Positions 8,385 to 18,463 of a DNA stretch of 64,000 nt are shown piece after piece (the first letter of the stretch is position 1; each line of letters starts with the position of its first letter). Location: assembly GCF_005405485.1 (NCBI RefSeq), contig NZ_BJED01000013.1, positions 1-64,000 of the forward strand. The letters run 5' to 3'. The stretch comes from Enterococcus hulanensis (GTDB lineage Bacteria > Bacillota > Bacilli > Lactobacillales > Enterococcaceae). Below the pieces are notes generated by a model. It saw nothing but the letters and a program-made list of their open reading frames with translations, was not told the origin of the DNA and did no database searches. The translations under genes were made by a program, and so were the position numbers.

Positions 8385-9686
8385 ATGAGAATGGTAGATT
8401 TGATCGAGAAAAAGAGAGATGGAAAGATTCTATCAAAAGAAGAAATCGATTTTATTATTGAAGGTTACACAGATGGCAGTATTCCAGATTATCAAATGAG
8501 TGCGTTGCTGATGGCGATCTTTTATCAGGATATGACCGATGAGGAAATTTCTCACTTAACTTTAGCGATGGCTAATTCAGGAGACATCATTGATTTGTCT
8601 TCTATTGATGGTATCAAGGTGGATAAGCATTCAACTGGCGGAGTTGGCGATACAACAACATTAGTGTTGGCTCCACTCGTAGCAAGCGTTGGTGTACCTG
8701 TAGCAAAAATGTCTGGCCGCGGCCTAGGTTTTACTGGCGGTACTTTAGATAAATTTGAATCAATCCCAGGCTTTAAGATCGAATTATCTGATCAAGAATT
8801 TATTGATATCGTGAACAAGAGCAAGGTTGCAGTAATTGGTCAATCAGGAAACTTGGCAGCCGCCGATAAAAAACTTTATGCCTTACGGGATGTGACTGCA
8901 ACAGTGGATTCTATCCCATTGATTGCCAGCTCGATTATGAGTAAAAAAATCGCGGCGGGAGCTGATGCAATTGTCTTGGATGTAACAACTGGCGACGGTG
9001 CGTTCATGAAAGACATTGAAGACGCGAAACGGTTGGCTAAAACAATGGTACGAATCGGAAAACTTGCCGGTCGTCAGACGATGGCAGTCATTTCAGATAT
9101 GTCAGAGCCGTTAGGCGAAGCAATCGGAAACAGCTTGGAAATCGTTGAGGCTATTGATACGTTAAAAGGAAACGGACCAGCAGACCTTACTGAAATGTGC
9201 TATGTACTCGGCAGTCAAATGGTTGTGTTAGCGAAAAAAGCAGAGACATTAGACGAAGCCCGTGCAATGCTGGAAGAAGCACTTCATTCAGGCAAAGCGC
9301 TGGAAAAATTCCGTGAGATGGTTAAAGATCAAGGCGGCGACGAAACAGTGATCGACCAAACAGATCAAATTTTGACTGCTAAATATACGATCGAATTGGC
9401 GGCTAAAACTTCCGGATATGTCACCAAGCTAGTTGCAAATGAAATTGGGATCGCAGCCATGCTGTTAGGCGCGGGTCGCAAAACTAAAGAGGATGATATC
9501 GATCACGCGGTAGGAATCAAACTTCATAAGAAGATCGGCGATGAAGTAGCTGAGGGCGAGTCGTTATTAACGATTTATGCTAATTCTAATGAAATTGACG
9601 AGGTTAAAGAATTACTTTATCAAAATATTTTCATTGGGGATGTCCCTAAAGAGCCTGTTTTAATTCACGATATTATTACAGAATAA
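8385..9686 (+). CDS. pdp: Pyrimidine-nucleoside phosphorylase
   Basis: The enzyme (433 aa) phosphorolyses uridine, thymidine and deoxyuridine to base plus (deoxy)ribose-1-phosphate. The phosphate-binding signature KHSTGGVGD is near residue 81 and the family block [16 protein letters not shown] follows. The N-terminal helical domain, the alpha/beta domain and the C-terminal domain ([11 protein letters not shown] onward) are complete. TTGGAGGAAA fixes the ATG at 8385. It starts the salvage operon; the deoxyribose-1-phosphate it makes is converted by DeoB and DeoC encoded downstream. It could also be called deoA, but Gram-positive homologues are usually Pdp. Confidence 0.92.
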   Translation: MRMVDLIEKKRDGKILSKEEIDFIIEGYTDGSIPDYQMSALLMAIFYQDMTDEEISHLTLAMANSGDIIDLSSIDGIKVDKHSTGGVGDTTTLVLAPLVASVGVPVAKMSGRGLGFTGGTLDKFESIPGFKIELSDQEFIDIVNKSKVAVIGQSGNLAAADKKLYALRDVTATVDSIPLIASSIMSKKIAAGADAIVLDVTTGDGAFMKDIEDAKRLAKTMVRIGKLAGRQTMAVISDMSEPLGEAIGNSLEIVEAIDTLKGNGPADLTEMCYVLGSQMVVLAKKAETLDEARAMLEEALHSGKALEKFREMVKDQGGDETVIDQTDQILTAKYTIELAAKTSGYVTKLVANEIGIAAMLLGAGRKTKEDDIDHAVGIKLHKKIGDEVAEGESLLTIYANSNEIDEVKELLYQNIFIGDVPKEPVLIHDIITE

Positions 9687-9748
9687 GTAATTAAAACTTT
9701 TTTAGAACAATTAGAAATATATTATAATAGAAGAAGTGAGGATCAAAA

Positions 9749-10411
9749 ATGGAAATAAATCGAATGATCGACCACACAATTTTAAAAGCAGACGCGAAAA
9801 AAGAAGATGTCATGAAAATTATTGAAGAGGCAAAAAAATACCGCTTCTATTCTGTCTGCATCAATCCTACATGGGTGGCACTTGCGGCAGAGGAATTACA
9901 AGGTGAACCTGTTGCTGTGTGTACAGTGATCGGCTTCCCGCTTGGGGCCAACACAACTGAAACAAAGGCTTTTGAAGCAGCGAACGCCATTGCAAATGGG
10001 GCGGATGAAGTCGACATGGTCATCAACATCGCTGAACTAAAAGACGGCAATGATGAAAAAGTTCAAAAAGACATCGAAGCTGTTGTCGCTGCGGCTAAGG
10101 ATAAAGCGTTAGTCAAAGTTATCATTGAAACTTCATTATTAACAAATGAAGAAAAAATCAAAGCATGTGAATTGGCAAAAGCAGCAGGTGCAGACTTTGT
10201 TAAAACATCGACTGGTTTTTCAACCGGTGGAGCGACAGTCGAAGATGTTCGCTTGATGCGTGGAACAGTTGGACCTGAAATGGGAGTCAAAGCTTCCGGC
10301 GGTATCCACAATGCCAAAGAAGCAGAAGCAATGATCGAAGCAGGCGCAACACGTTTGGGTGCCAGCTCTGGGGTTGCTATCATGAACGGACTTTCCGGTA
10401 CGGGGTACTAG
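9749..10411 (+). CDS. deoC: Deoxyribose-phosphate aldolase
   Basis: The class I aldolase (220 aa) cleaves 2-deoxyribose-5-phosphate to acetaldehyde and glyceraldehyde-3-phosphate. The Schiff-base lysine is K152 in VKTSTGF and a second lysine lies in the VKASGGI motif. The full-length TIM barrel is present. GTGAGGA precedes the ATG. The 62-nt gap after pdp contains TATAAT at 9723-9728 with a weak TTTAGA 16 nt upstream, a possible minor internal promoter. It is followed within 12 nt by cdd. Confidence 0.93.
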   Translation: MEINRMIDHTILKADAKKEDVMKIIEEAKKYRFYSVCINPTWVALAAEELQGEPVAVCTVIGFPLGANTTETKAFEAANAIANGADEVDMVINIAELKDGNDEKVQKDIEAVVAAAKDKALVKVIIETSLLTNEEKIKACELAKAAGADFVKTSTGFSTGGATVEDVRLMRGTVGPEMGVKASGGIHNAKEAEAMIEAGATRLGASSGVAIMNGLSGTGY

Positions 10412-10423
10412 GGGGAGTTATAA

Positions 10424-10816
10424 TTGAATAAACAAGAATGGATCGACATCGCGGTCGAAGCACTCGATAAAGCGTATGTCCCATATTCAAAATTTCCAGT
10501 AGGTGCGTGTCTTGTAACTAAAGACGGCAAAACCTATCAAGGAATCAATATTGAAAATGCCTCATACGGCTTAACGAATTGTGCAGAACGTACTGCCTTT
10601 TTCAAAGCTGTATCAGAAGGCGAAAGAGAATTTAGTCATTTAGTGATTGCAGGTCACACACCAGAACCAATTTCTCCATGCGGCGCTTGTCGTCAAGTCA
10701 TGGCAGAGTTTTGTGATCCAGCGATGCCAGTAACCTTGGTCGGTGACAACGGTGTAGTTAAAGAAATGACCGTTGAAGGGTTACTGCCGTATACATTCAC
10801 TGATAAAGATTTATAA
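10424..10816 (+). CDS. cdd: Cytidine deaminase
   Basis: The product (130 aa) is the short tetrameric form that deaminates cytidine and deoxycytidine to uridine and deoxyuridine, feeding Pdp. Zinc ligands C53, C86 and C89 and the catalytic E55 are visible in NCAE and PCGAC. It starts with TTG at 10424 behind GGGGGAG; no ATG is available in frame nearby. It is immediately downstream of deoC. Confidence 0.92.
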   Translation: MNKQEWIDIAVEALDKAYVPYSKFPVGACLVTKDGKTYQGINIENASYGLTNCAERTAFFKAVSEGEREFSHLVIAGHTPEPISPCGACRQVMAEFCDPAMPVTLVGDNGVVKEMTVEGLLPYTFTDKDL

Positions 10817-10877
10817 ACCATGTTCATTCAGTCGCAGGACTGTTGAAAAAAATTCATATTTAGGGGGCTTTACAGAA

Positions 10878-11975
10878 ATGAAAAAAGCAAAATTATTTGG
10901 CCTAGGTACCGTGGCGATGGCAGCATTGCTAGCTTTAGGAGCTTGCGGCGGAGGCGGCGGTTCAACTGATTCTTCAGGTGGAGCGGCTAAAGAAGATTCA
11001 AAACACAGTGTTGCAATCGTAACAGACATTGGTGGTGTGGATGACCGTTCATTTAACCAAAGTGCTTGGGAAGGACTTCAAGCTTGGGGTAAAGATCACG
11101 ACATCAAAAAAGGTAATGGCGGATATAACTATATCCAATCAAACGATGCTTCTGAATATGAACAAAATATCTCACAAGCTGTTACTAACGGATTCAAGAC
11201 AGTCTTCGGGATTGGTTACTTATTAGCAGACCCAATCTCAGCAGCAGCAGATCAAAATGCAGATACAAACTTCGTTATCATCGATTCAGTGATCGAAGGT
11301 AAAGACAATGTCGCTTCAGCAACATTTAAAGACCAAGAAGCAGCTTACTTAGCAGGTGTTGCAGCAGCTGAAACAACTAAATCTAACAAATTAGGTTTCG
11401 TTGGTGGTGAAGAAGGTGCCGTAATCGACCGCTTCCAAGCTGGTTTCGAAAAAGGTGTAGCAGATACTGCTAAAAAATTAGACAAAGACATTTCTGTAGA
11501 TGTTCAATATGCAGCTTCATTCGGTGATCCTGCCAAAGGTAAAGCATTAGCGGCTAATATGTACAATGCTGGAGTAGATATCATTTATCATGCTTCAGGC
11601 GGTACTGGTCAAGGTGTCTTCTCTGAAGCAAAAGCTCGTAACGAAAAAGCTGACGAAGCAGACAAAGTTTGGGTTATCGGTGTCGATAGCGACCAACAAA
11701 AAGAAGGTAAATACAAATCTAAAGACGGTAAAGAAAGCAACTTCTGTTTAACGTCTACACTTAAAGGTGTAGGTGCAGCAGTTCAAGATATCTCTACTCG
11801 TGCATTAGAAGATAAATTCCCTGGTGGCGAACACTTATCATACGGTTTGAAAGACGGCGGTGTATCTCTAACTGACGGATTCCTTTCAGACGAAGCAAAA
11901 GAAGCTGTTAAAGAAGCGAAAACAAAAGTTTCTGACGGCGACATTAAAGTTCCAGAAACTCCTGAGAAAAAATAA
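10878..11975 (+). CDS. bmpA: BmpA/PnrA-type nucleoside-binding lipoprotein
   Basis: This secreted, lipid-anchored substrate-binding protein (365 aa) belongs to a BMP-family ABC importer. The signal peptide ends in the lipobox LALGAC with Cys23, followed by a Gly/Ser linker. The conserved nucleoside-binding block TDIGGVDDRSFNQSAWEG lies near residue 53. TAGGGGG gives the ATG at 10878; upstream in-frame codons overlap cdd and are not used. It works with the ATPase and two permeases downstream (compare NupABC of lactococci). A strong hairpin directly after the gene probably raises its level relative to the rest. Confidence 0.9.
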   Translation: MKKAKLFGLGTVAMAALLALGACGGGGGSTDSSGGAAKEDSKHSVAIVTDIGGVDDRSFNQSAWEGLQAWGKDHDIKKGNGGYNYIQSNDASEYEQNISQAVTNGFKTVFGIGYLLADPISAAADQNADTNFVIIDSVIEGKDNVASATFKDQEAAYLAGVAAAETTKSNKLGFVGGEEGAVIDRFQAGFEKGVADTAKKLDKDISVDVQYAASFGDPAKGKALAANMYNAGVDIIYHASGGTGQGVFSEAKARNEKADEADKVWVIGVDSDQQKEGKYKSKDGKESNFCLTSTLKGVGAAVQDISTRALEDKFPGGEHLSYGLKDGGVSLTDGFLSDEAKEAVKEAKTKVSDGDIKVPETPEKK

Positions 11976-11982
11976 TTCAGGT

Positions 11983-12054
11983 GACCATAGTCTCCAACAA
12001 CGCGGAGACTATGGTCCTCTTTTAAAAAGAGTCTTCTTTTTTTAGCCAAGTTGC
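11983..12054 (+). terminator. Strong intra-operon hairpin(s) after bmpA
   Basis: A perfect 13-bp stem GACCATAGTCTCC (11983-11995) / GGAGACTATGGTC (12004-12016) with an 8-nt loop is followed by CTCTTTT. That stretch starts a second small hairpin (CTCTTTT/AAAAGAG) leading into TCTTCTTTTTTT. It is likely a partial terminator or 3'-end stabiliser, giving excess binding protein over ABC subunits. Confidence 0.7.
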
Positions 12055-12142
12055 GACTTGTGTTGGATTTGGCTAAGGGAAGAACGCCCTTAACGTTGCA
12101 ATGTTTTGTCAGGTTTATAAAGCGATAGGATGTGAAAAGAAA

Positions 12143-13705
12143 GTGACAGAAGAACAAAATGTCATTGAGATGCGCAATATCACCAAGCAATTTGGCACGT
12201 TTAAAGCAAATGACAACATCAATCTACAGATCCGAAAAGGTGAGATTCATGCACTTTTAGGTGAAAATGGTGCCGGGAAATCGACACTGATGAATGTTTT
12301 GTCGGGGTTATTGCAACCAACTTCTGGTGAGATTTTGATGGACGGTCAAAAGGTCGATATCTCAAGTCCAACTAGAGCCAATCAATTAGGGATCGGAATG
12401 GTCCATCAGCATTTCATGTTAGTTGATGCCTTTACCGTCACAGAAAACATTATTTTAGGCAGCGAGCCGAAGAAAAACGGCATGCTGGATCAGAAGAAAG
12501 CCAAAGCTGAAATCGTTCGATTATCTGAAGAATATGGCTTGAAGGTTGATCCAGATGCGTATATCCGCGATATCTCAGTCGGGATGCAGCAGCGGGTTGA
12601 AATTTTAAAAACGTTGTACCGTGGTGCAAATGTTCTGATTTTTGATGAACCGACCGCTGTATTAACACCGCAAGAAATCGATGAGTTGATCATGATCATG
12701 GAAGGCCTGATCAATGAAGGTAAATCGATTATCCTGATCACGCACAAATTAGATGAGATCAAAAAGGTTGCGGATCGTTGTTCAGTTATCCGTCGTGGAC
12801 AATACATAGGAACTGTCGACGTGAAAGATGTCAGCTCACAGCAATTAGCCGACATGATGGTTGGACGTTCTGTTTCATTTAAAACGGATAAAGTACCAGC
12901 AACACCAGGGGAAGTCGTTCTTTCGATCAAAGACTTAGTAGTAAAAGAAAGCCGCGGACTAGAAGCGGTCAAGAGTTTGTCGCTAGATGTTCATCGTGGC
13001 GAAGTTGTCGGTATTGCCGGAATCGATGGAAACGGTCAGACAGAATTGATTCAAGCTTTAACTGGCTTACGTAAAGTCGAAAGCGGAACAGTAACGATCA
13101 AGGGAGAAGATGTAACAGGTAAGGCACCGCGTCAAATCACTGAAACAGGTGTCGGGCATGTACCGGAGGATCGCCATAAATACGGCTTGATTCTACCATT
13201 ACCGTTATCAGAAAATATTGCTCTGCAATCTTATTATCATGCACCATTTAGTAAAAATGGTATTTTGAATTATGGCGAGATCGACCGTTACGCGAAACGT
13301 TTAATAGAAGAATACGATGTGCGGACGACCGGAGAAAAAGCTCCAGCGGCTTCGCTTTCAGGTGGTAACCAGCAAAAAGCGATCATCGCTCGAGAAGTCG
13401 ACCGTGATCCAGATCTATTGATCGTGTCACAGCCAACTCGCGGACTCGACGTAGGTGCGATCGAGTATATTCACAAACGTTTAGTTGAACAGCGCGACAA
13501 GCAAAAAGGTGTGCTGTTAGTAAGTTTTGAGTTAGATGAAATTTTGAATGTCTCTGACCGTATCGCGGTTATTCACGCAGGGGAGATCGTTGGTATCGTG
13601 GATCCGAAAGAAACTTCTGAAAACGAGCTTGGCTTGTTGATGGCCGGCTATAGTTTAGAAGAAGCGCGAGCAGAATTAGCAAAGGCTGGTGAGACAAATG
13701 AATGA
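12143..13705 (+). CDS. Nucleoside ABC importer, double ATPase subunit
   Basis: This ATPase (520 aa) carries two fused ABC domains, as in NupA/YufO. Domain 1 has Walker A GENGAGKST and Walker B VLIFDEPT. Domain 2 has the degenerate GIDGNGQTEL P-loop, the signature LSGGNQQK and LLIVSQPTRGLD. It energises uptake through the two membrane subunits that follow. The GTG at 12143 is chosen because homologues begin just before the VIEMRNITK strand; the nearest Shine-Dalgarno-like bases are weak (AGGATGTGAAAAG). The upstream ATG at 12101 has no usable site. Confidence 0.85.
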   Translation: MTEEQNVIEMRNITKQFGTFKANDNINLQIRKGEIHALLGENGAGKSTLMNVLSGLLQPTSGEILMDGQKVDISSPTRANQLGIGMVHQHFMLVDAFTVTENIILGSEPKKNGMLDQKKAKAEIVRLSEEYGLKVDPDAYIRDISVGMQQRVEILKTLYRGANVLIFDEPTAVLTPQEIDELIMIMEGLINEGKSIILITHKLDEIKKVADRCSVIRRGQYIGTVDVKDVSSQQLADMMVGRSVSFKTDKVPATPGEVVLSIKDLVVKESRGLEAVKSLSLDVHRGEVVGIAGIDGNGQTELIQALTGLRKVESGTVTIKGEDVTGKAPRQITETGVGHVPEDRHKYGLILPLPLSENIALQSYYHAPFSKNGILNYGEIDRYAKRLIEEYDVRTTGEKAPAASLSGGNQQKAIIAREVDRDPDLLIVSQPTRGLDVGAIEYIHKRLVEQRDKQKGVLLVSFELDEILNVSDRIAVIHAGEIVGIVDPKETSENELGLLMAGYSLEEARAELAKAGETNE

Positions 13706-14828
13706 TCGCTCAGAAAAAATTAGAAATATTTTAGTACCGATTATTTCAGTTATTTTAGGATTTGTTCTTGGTGCTGTTTTGATGTTAGTGTTTGGCTTCA
13801 ACCCGATCGAAGGCTATAATGCGATGTTCAGCTCGGCGTTCCAAAGTAAAATGTCGATTGGAGAAATTTTAGTTGGTGCCGGACCGTTGATTTTTACCGC
13901 TTTAGGCTTTTCAGTCGCTAACTCAGCTGGGTTCTTTAACGTCGGACTTTCTGGTCAGGCTTTATGCGGCTGGGTGGCAAGTATCTGGGTAGCGTTAAGC
14001 ATGCCGGATTCACCAAAAATTGTAGTCGTACCATTAGCAATTATTGTAGGTGCTTTAGCAGGTGCAGCAGCAGCGGCGATTCCTGGTTTGCTGCGGGCCT
14101 TCTTTGGAACAAGTGAAGTTATCGTAACGATCATGATGAACTATGTAATCCTTTACTTTGCTAATCATATTGTCAACCATGTGATGTCACCAGATGTCAT
14201 CTCAAATAAAGGGGTAACAAAAGCTGTCGGATTGAATGCTTCTTTGCGGGAACCGTGGCTGACGAATCTATTTGGCGGTTCGCGTGTAAACATGGGCTTC
14301 GTTTTAGCATTAGTATTCCTAGTGCTTGTGTGGTTCTTAATGAAACGTACGACATTAGGTTTTGAAATTCGTTCCGTTGGTCTGAATCCTTTTGCCTCTG
14401 AATATGCAGGGATGAGCAGTAAACGAACGATCGTGATTTCGATGATTATCTCAGGTGGATTGGCAGGTCTTGGTGGGGTTGTTTATGGGCTTGGAACCTT
14501 TATGAACTACTTTGTTCAAGGATCATCCATCAGTATCGGGTTTGACGGGATGGCGGTTTCGCTATTAGGAAACGGCAGCTCTGTCGGAATCTTATTGTCA
14601 GCACTGTTATTCAGTATTTTAAAACTTGGCGGACAAGGAATGCAGTTCTCAGGTATTCCGAGTGAATTAGCCAATAGTGTCATTCCGTTGATCATCTTCT
14701 TCGTAGCGATCAATTACATCGTACGTGTTGGTCTAGCTAAAGTAATGGGCGGTAAAAAAGAAGTCGAAACTGTCCAAGAAGTAGAGAGTGCTCCGAATGA
14801 AGAATCTGAAAAAGGGGGCAAAGTCTAA
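13698..14828 (+). CDS. Nucleoside ABC importer, permease subunit 1
   Basis: This BMP-type branched-chain-like permease (376 aa) has about eight to ten hydrophobic segments and the family block NVGLSGQALCGW near residue 78. It overlaps the ATPase gene by 8 nt, with GGTGAG upstream of the ATG at 13698, and overlaps the next gene by 1 nt. It corresponds to YufP/NupP. The hydrophilic C-terminal tail (EVETVQEVESAPNEE) is cytoplasmic. Confidence 0.87.
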   Translation: MNDRSEKIRNILVPIISVILGFVLGAVLMLVFGFNPIEGYNAMFSSAFQSKMSIGEILVGAGPLIFTALGFSVANSAGFFNVGLSGQALCGWVASIWVALSMPDSPKIVVVPLAIIVGALAGAAAAAIPGLLRAFFGTSEVIVTIMMNYVILYFANHIVNHVMSPDVISNKGVTKAVGLNASLREPWLTNLFGGSRVNMGFVLALVFLVLVWFLMKRTTLGFEIRSVGLNPFASEYAGMSSKRTIVISMIISGGLAGLGGVVYGLGTFMNYFVQGSSISIGFDGMAVSLLGNGSSVGILLSALLFSILKLGGQGMQFSGIPSELANSVIPLIIFFVAINYIVRVGLAKVMGGKKEVETVQEVESAPNEESEKGGKV

Positions 14829-15781
14829 TGAATATGGATTTGTTAGCTTCAATTATTGCTCAGACGCTTGTGTATTCTGCACCATTGATTTTAACTGCAC
14901 TTGGCGGGGTATTTTCTGAACGCAGCGGGATCGTTAACGTTGGTTTGGAAGGGATCATGGTTGCAGGTGCCTTCAGTTCAGTTGTATTTAATTTGGCGTT
15001 TGCCGATCAGTTCGGTGCGATGACACCGTGGCTAGGCGTTTTAGTCGGCGGTTTGGCTGGAATGGCCTTCTCACTGCTTCATGCAGTAGCGACTGTGAAT
15101 TTCCGTGCAGACCATATTATCAGTGGTACTGTAATGAATCTGTTGGCTCCTCCTTTAGCGATTTTCTTGATTAAGGTAATCTATGGAAAAGGTCAAACAG
15201 ATACGATCCAACAGCAATTTGGCTACTTTGATTTTCCAGTATTAAGCAAAATCCCCGTTTTGGGTGAGCTATTCTTTAAAAATACTAGTTTGCCAGCGTA
15301 CTTCGCTATTTTAGTCGCTGTGATCTCTTGGTTTGTCATTTTCAAAACCCGTTTTGGTTTACGTTTACGCTCTGTTGGTGAAAATCCGCAGGCGGCCGAT
15401 ACGTTAGGGATCAATGTTTACGCATTGCGCTATTCAGGCGTGTTACTTTCTGGCTTCTTAGGCGGAATGGGTGGAGCGGTCTTCGCGCAATCAATCGCAG
15501 GACGTTTTGCCGCAACAACAATCGCAGGTCAAGGATTTATCTCATTGGCAGCGATGATCTTTGGTAAATGGAATCCGTTAGGTGCGATGGGAGCCGCGAT
15601 CTTCTTCGGTTTCGCACAAAACTTGAGTATCGCAGGTTCAAACTTGCCGCTCATCTCGCAAATTCCGGATGTGTATCTGCAATCAGCACCATATGTATTG
15701 ACGATCGTCGTACTGGTTCTCTTCTTAGGAAAATCAGCTGCACCAAAAGCCGATGGAGTCAACTACATCAAATCAAAATAA
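14828..15781 (+). CDS. Nucleoside ABC importer, permease subunit 2
   Basis: This second permease (317 aa) is homologous to YufQ/NupQ, with the family motif ERSGIVNVGLEGIMVAG near residue 29 and repeated hydrophobic helices. It starts at the TAATG junction with permease 1 (AAGGGGGC upstream), so the two are made in equal amounts and pair to form the translocation channel. It is the last gene before a terminator and a 550-bp non-coding gap. Confidence 0.88.
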   Translation: MNMDLLASIIAQTLVYSAPLILTALGGVFSERSGIVNVGLEGIMVAGAFSSVVFNLAFADQFGAMTPWLGVLVGGLAGMAFSLLHAVATVNFRADHIISGTVMNLLAPPLAIFLIKVIYGKGQTDTIQQQFGYFDFPVLSKIPVLGELFFKNTSLPAYFAILVAVISWFVIFKTRFGLRLRSVGENPQAADTLGINVYALRYSGVLLSGFLGGMGGAVFAQSIAGRFAATTIAGQGFISLAAMIFGKWNPLGAMGAAIFFGFAQNLSIAGSNLPLISQIPDVYLQSAPYVLTIVVLVLFLGKSAAPKADGVNYIKSK

Positions 15782-15797
15782 TTCTTTTGTTATTAAA

Positions 15798-15840
15798 GGG
15801 TGGGGCTATGGGACAATGTTTCTTAGTCGCGCCCTTTTTT
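15798..15840 (+). terminator. Terminator after the nucleoside importer
   Basis: GGGTGGGGCTA (15798-15808) pairs with TAGTCGCGCCC (15824-15834), with G-U pairs and one mismatch, followed by TTTTTT. It separates the importer genes from the downstream deoB transcript. Confidence 0.6.
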
Positions 15841-16089
15841 GCGAGTCGGTCTTTTCGCAGGATACTTGAATTGAAATCTAAATTAAATTTTTATAGGCAG
15901 CAGAAGTTCAAGTAGTTTAGACCGATCGTATGCGTGATGAGAATAGAACTAACTTTTTCGCTTTTTGAAAAAGTTAATCCTTTAATACGAAATAGCTGCG
16001 AGTCGGTCTTTCCGCAGGATACTTGAATTGAAGTCTAATTTAAATTTTTATAGGCAGCAGAAGATCAAGCAGTTTAGACCGATCGTATG
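15841..16089. repeat. Two 92-bp direct repeats with internal inverted arms
   Basis: Copy 1 is 15841-15932 and copy 2 is 15998-16089, with five mismatches by eye. Each copy begins with GCGAGTCGGTCT and ends with TTTAGACCGATCGTATG, so TCGGTCT and AGACCGA can pair as an outer stem. In copy 1 an inner pair ACTTGAA/TTCAAGT is also present; in copy 2 it is reduced to CTTGA/TCAAG. This fits two copies of a structured RNA or protein-binding element. The rest of the gap to 16334 holds a hairpin (CTTCCCACAAT/ATTGTGGAAG, about 16135-16160) and no convincing gene. Confidence 0.7.
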
Positions 16090-16334
16090 TGTACGAAAAA
16101 TGATTTCATATAAAATGAGCTAGCTGTCAAGTCAACTTCCCACAATTTATTGTGGAAGCTAGATTTCTTACTATATTAATTACTACCAGCAATGGCTTTC
16201 AGTTTACGTAACTTCTTGAACCCAATATACTGGAGCTGGGTTAATAATTTTTGCAAGTTATTATCTTCGTTAAATTTATAAGTGGGATTCGTCTTGCTTA
16301 TTTTGAAATAAATTAATAGAAAGAGGGAATAGAA

Positions 16335-17507
16335 ATGTTTAAGCGCATTCACTTAGTCGTTATGGATTCTGTCGGTATCGGAGAAGCACCAGATGCTGAG
16401 AAATTTGGAGATGTAGGTTCAGATACATTAGGTCATATTGCTGAAAAAGCTGGATTGAACATTCCGCATTTAGAACAATTAGGTCTTGGAACGATTCGTC
16501 CGTTGAAGGGCGTTGAAGATGTAGCGGATCATAAGGGCTACGCAACTAAATTGGAAGAAATCTCAGTTGGTAAAGATACAATGACTGGTCACTGGGAAAT
16601 CGCTGGATTGAATATCCAAACGCCATTCCGTGTTTTTCCAGATGGATTCCCGCAAGAATTGCTTGACCAAATTTCTGAGTTTTCTGGTCGTGGTATTATT
16701 ATGGGTGCCAACAAGCCTTATAGCGGAACTGAAGTGATCAAAGATTTTGGTGAAGAGCAAATGAAGACGGGCGACTTGATCATTTACACTTCTGCTGACC
16801 CTGTATTGCAGATCGCAGCACATGAAGAGATCATTCCGTTAGAAGAGCTTTATAAGATTTGCCAATATGTTCGTGATATTACCAAAGATGATCCTTATAT
16901 GATCGGTCGTATTATTGCTCGTCCTTATCTAGGTGAACCTGGCAACTTTACTCGGACAAGTAATCGACATGACTATGCCCTTGATCCATTTGGCAAGACT
17001 GTTTTAGATTCATTGAAAGAAAATGGTAAAGACGTGATCGCTGTCGGCAAGATCAATGATATTTTCAATGGCCAAGGAATCACCGATGCCGTTCGGACGA
17101 AGAGCAATATGGATGGTGTCGATAAATTATTAGATGTTATGAAGAATGATTTCACTGGTTTGAGCTTCACGAACTTAGTTGATTTTGACGCATTGTTTGG
17201 TCATCGTCGCGATGTGGTTGGTTATGCTCATGCCATCGAAGAATTTGATCTGCGGATTCCAGAAATTTTAGATGCGATGCAAGACGACGATTTATTAATG
17301 ATCACGGCGGATCACGGAAATGACCCAACCTTCACAGGAACGGATCATACACGTGAATATGTACCATTCTTGGTTTACAGCAAAAAAATGGCGGCACAAG
17401 GCAAATTGCCGCAGGGCTACTATTCAGATATCGCTGCAACAATCGCGGAAAATTTCGCGGTACCGGCGACTGAAAATGGCGAAAGTTTCTTAAAATTATT
17501 GAAATAA
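16335..17507 (+). CDS. deoB: Phosphopentomutase
   Basis: The enzyme (390 aa) interconverts (deoxy)ribose-1-phosphate and -5-phosphate, linking the phosphorylases to DeoC. It belongs to the alkaline phosphatase superfamily, with the metal-binding N-terminus [12 protein letters not shown] and the C-terminal TADHGNDPT motif; the phospho-acceptor Thr lies in [16 protein letters not shown] precedes the ATG. It opens the second half of the operon (deoB-punA-deoD), probably from its own promoter after the repeat-bearing gap. Confidence 0.93.
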   Translation: MFKRIHLVVMDSVGIGEAPDAEKFGDVGSDTLGHIAEKAGLNIPHLEQLGLGTIRPLKGVEDVADHKGYATKLEEISVGKDTMTGHWEIAGLNIQTPFRVFPDGFPQELLDQISEFSGRGIIMGANKPYSGTEVIKDFGEEQMKTGDLIIYTSADPVLQIAAHEEIIPLEELYKICQYVRDITKDDPYMIGRIIARPYLGEPGNFTRTSNRHDYALDPFGKTVLDSLKENGKDVIAVGKINDIFNGQGITDAVRTKSNMDGVDKLLDVMKNDFTGLSFTNLVDFDALFGHRRDVVGYAHAIEEFDLRIPEILDAMQDDDLLMITADHGNDPTFTGTDHTREYVPFLVYSKKMAAQGKLPQGYYSDIAATIAENFAVPATENGESFLKLLK

Positions 17508-17596
17508 GAAAGGTTTCGCGAATGCGCTCAGCTTTTGAGCAATCAGACTTATATTTTCCTAAGGATTAAAAAAATACTCAGAAAAAGGAGCATTTT

Positions 17597-18415
17597 ATGA
17601 CAGACTTACAAGATAAAATTCAACAGACTGCTAGTTACATTCAGGACAAAGGTGTGGCGGATGTCGCATTTGGTTTAATTTTAGGATCAGGCTTAGGCGA
17701 ATTGGCTGAAGAGATCGAGAACCCTGTAGTGATCCCGTATAACGAGATTCCGCATTTCCCCGTTTCAACCGTAGTTGGTCATGCTGGACAATTAGTTTAT
17801 GGTCGTTTGGCTGGAAAAAATGTTTTAGCGATGCAAGGGCGTTTCCATTATTATGAAGGAAATACGATGGAAACCGTGACCTATCCCGTTCGTGTCATGG
17901 CGGCTCTTGGCATTCACTCAGTAGTCGTGACGAATGCGGCTGGCGGTGTGAACGAAGGCTTCCAACCAGGAAACTTGATGCTGATCACCGATCATATCAA
18001 TTTCATGGGAACGAACCCATTGATCGGACCGAATGATGAAAACATGGGACCGCGCTTCCCAGATATGAGCGCGGCATATATGAAAGAGTATCAAGAAAAG
18101 GCGCGTGAAGTGGCGAATAAATTGGCAATCGATTTGCAAGAGGGTGTTTATCTTGGCATGACAGGTCCTACTTATGAAACACCAGCAGAAATCCGTATGG
18201 CTCGGACAATCGGTGCGGATGCAGTCGGCATGTCGACAGTTCCAGAGGTCATCGTAGCCGCACATAGCGGGATGAAAGTTTTAGGCGTTTCTTGCATTAC
18301 AAACTTAGCTGCGGGCATGCAGGCGAACTTGAACCATGCGGAAGTTGTGGAAACGACAGAACGTGTGAAAGAAGACTTCAAAAAATTAATCAAAGAAACA
18401 CTAGCTGCTTTATAA
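17597..18415 (+). CDS. punA: Purine-nucleoside phosphorylase (trimeric type)
   Basis: The phosphorylase (272 aa) cleaves inosine and guanosine-type nucleosides. The phosphate-binding loop GSGLGE is near residue 32 and the purine-site blocks MQGRFHYYEGN and TNAAGGVN are present. AAAAAGGAG is well spaced from the ATG at 17597. It lies 89 nt after deoB and 48 nt before deoD, so both PNP types are encoded together, as is usual in enterococci. Confidence 0.92.
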   Translation: MTDLQDKIQQTASYIQDKGVADVAFGLILGSGLGELAEEIENPVVIPYNEIPHFPVSTVVGHAGQLVYGRLAGKNVLAMQGRFHYYEGNTMETVTYPVRVMAALGIHSVVVTNAAGGVNEGFQPGNLMLITDHINFMGTNPLIGPNDENMGPRFPDMSAAYMKEYQEKAREVANKLAIDLQEGVYLGMTGPTYETPAEIRMARTIGADAVGMSTVPEVIVAAHSGMKVLGVSCITNLAAGMQANLNHAEVVETTERVKEDFKKLIKETLAAL

Positions 18416-18463
18416 TCGAGGTATGCGTACGAAAATTAATTAAAACAAATAAGGAGGAATACA

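Noticed and set aside
16135-16160. Hairpin CTTCCCACAAT/ATTGTGGAAG as a terminator
   Set aside because: It has no T-tract on either strand.
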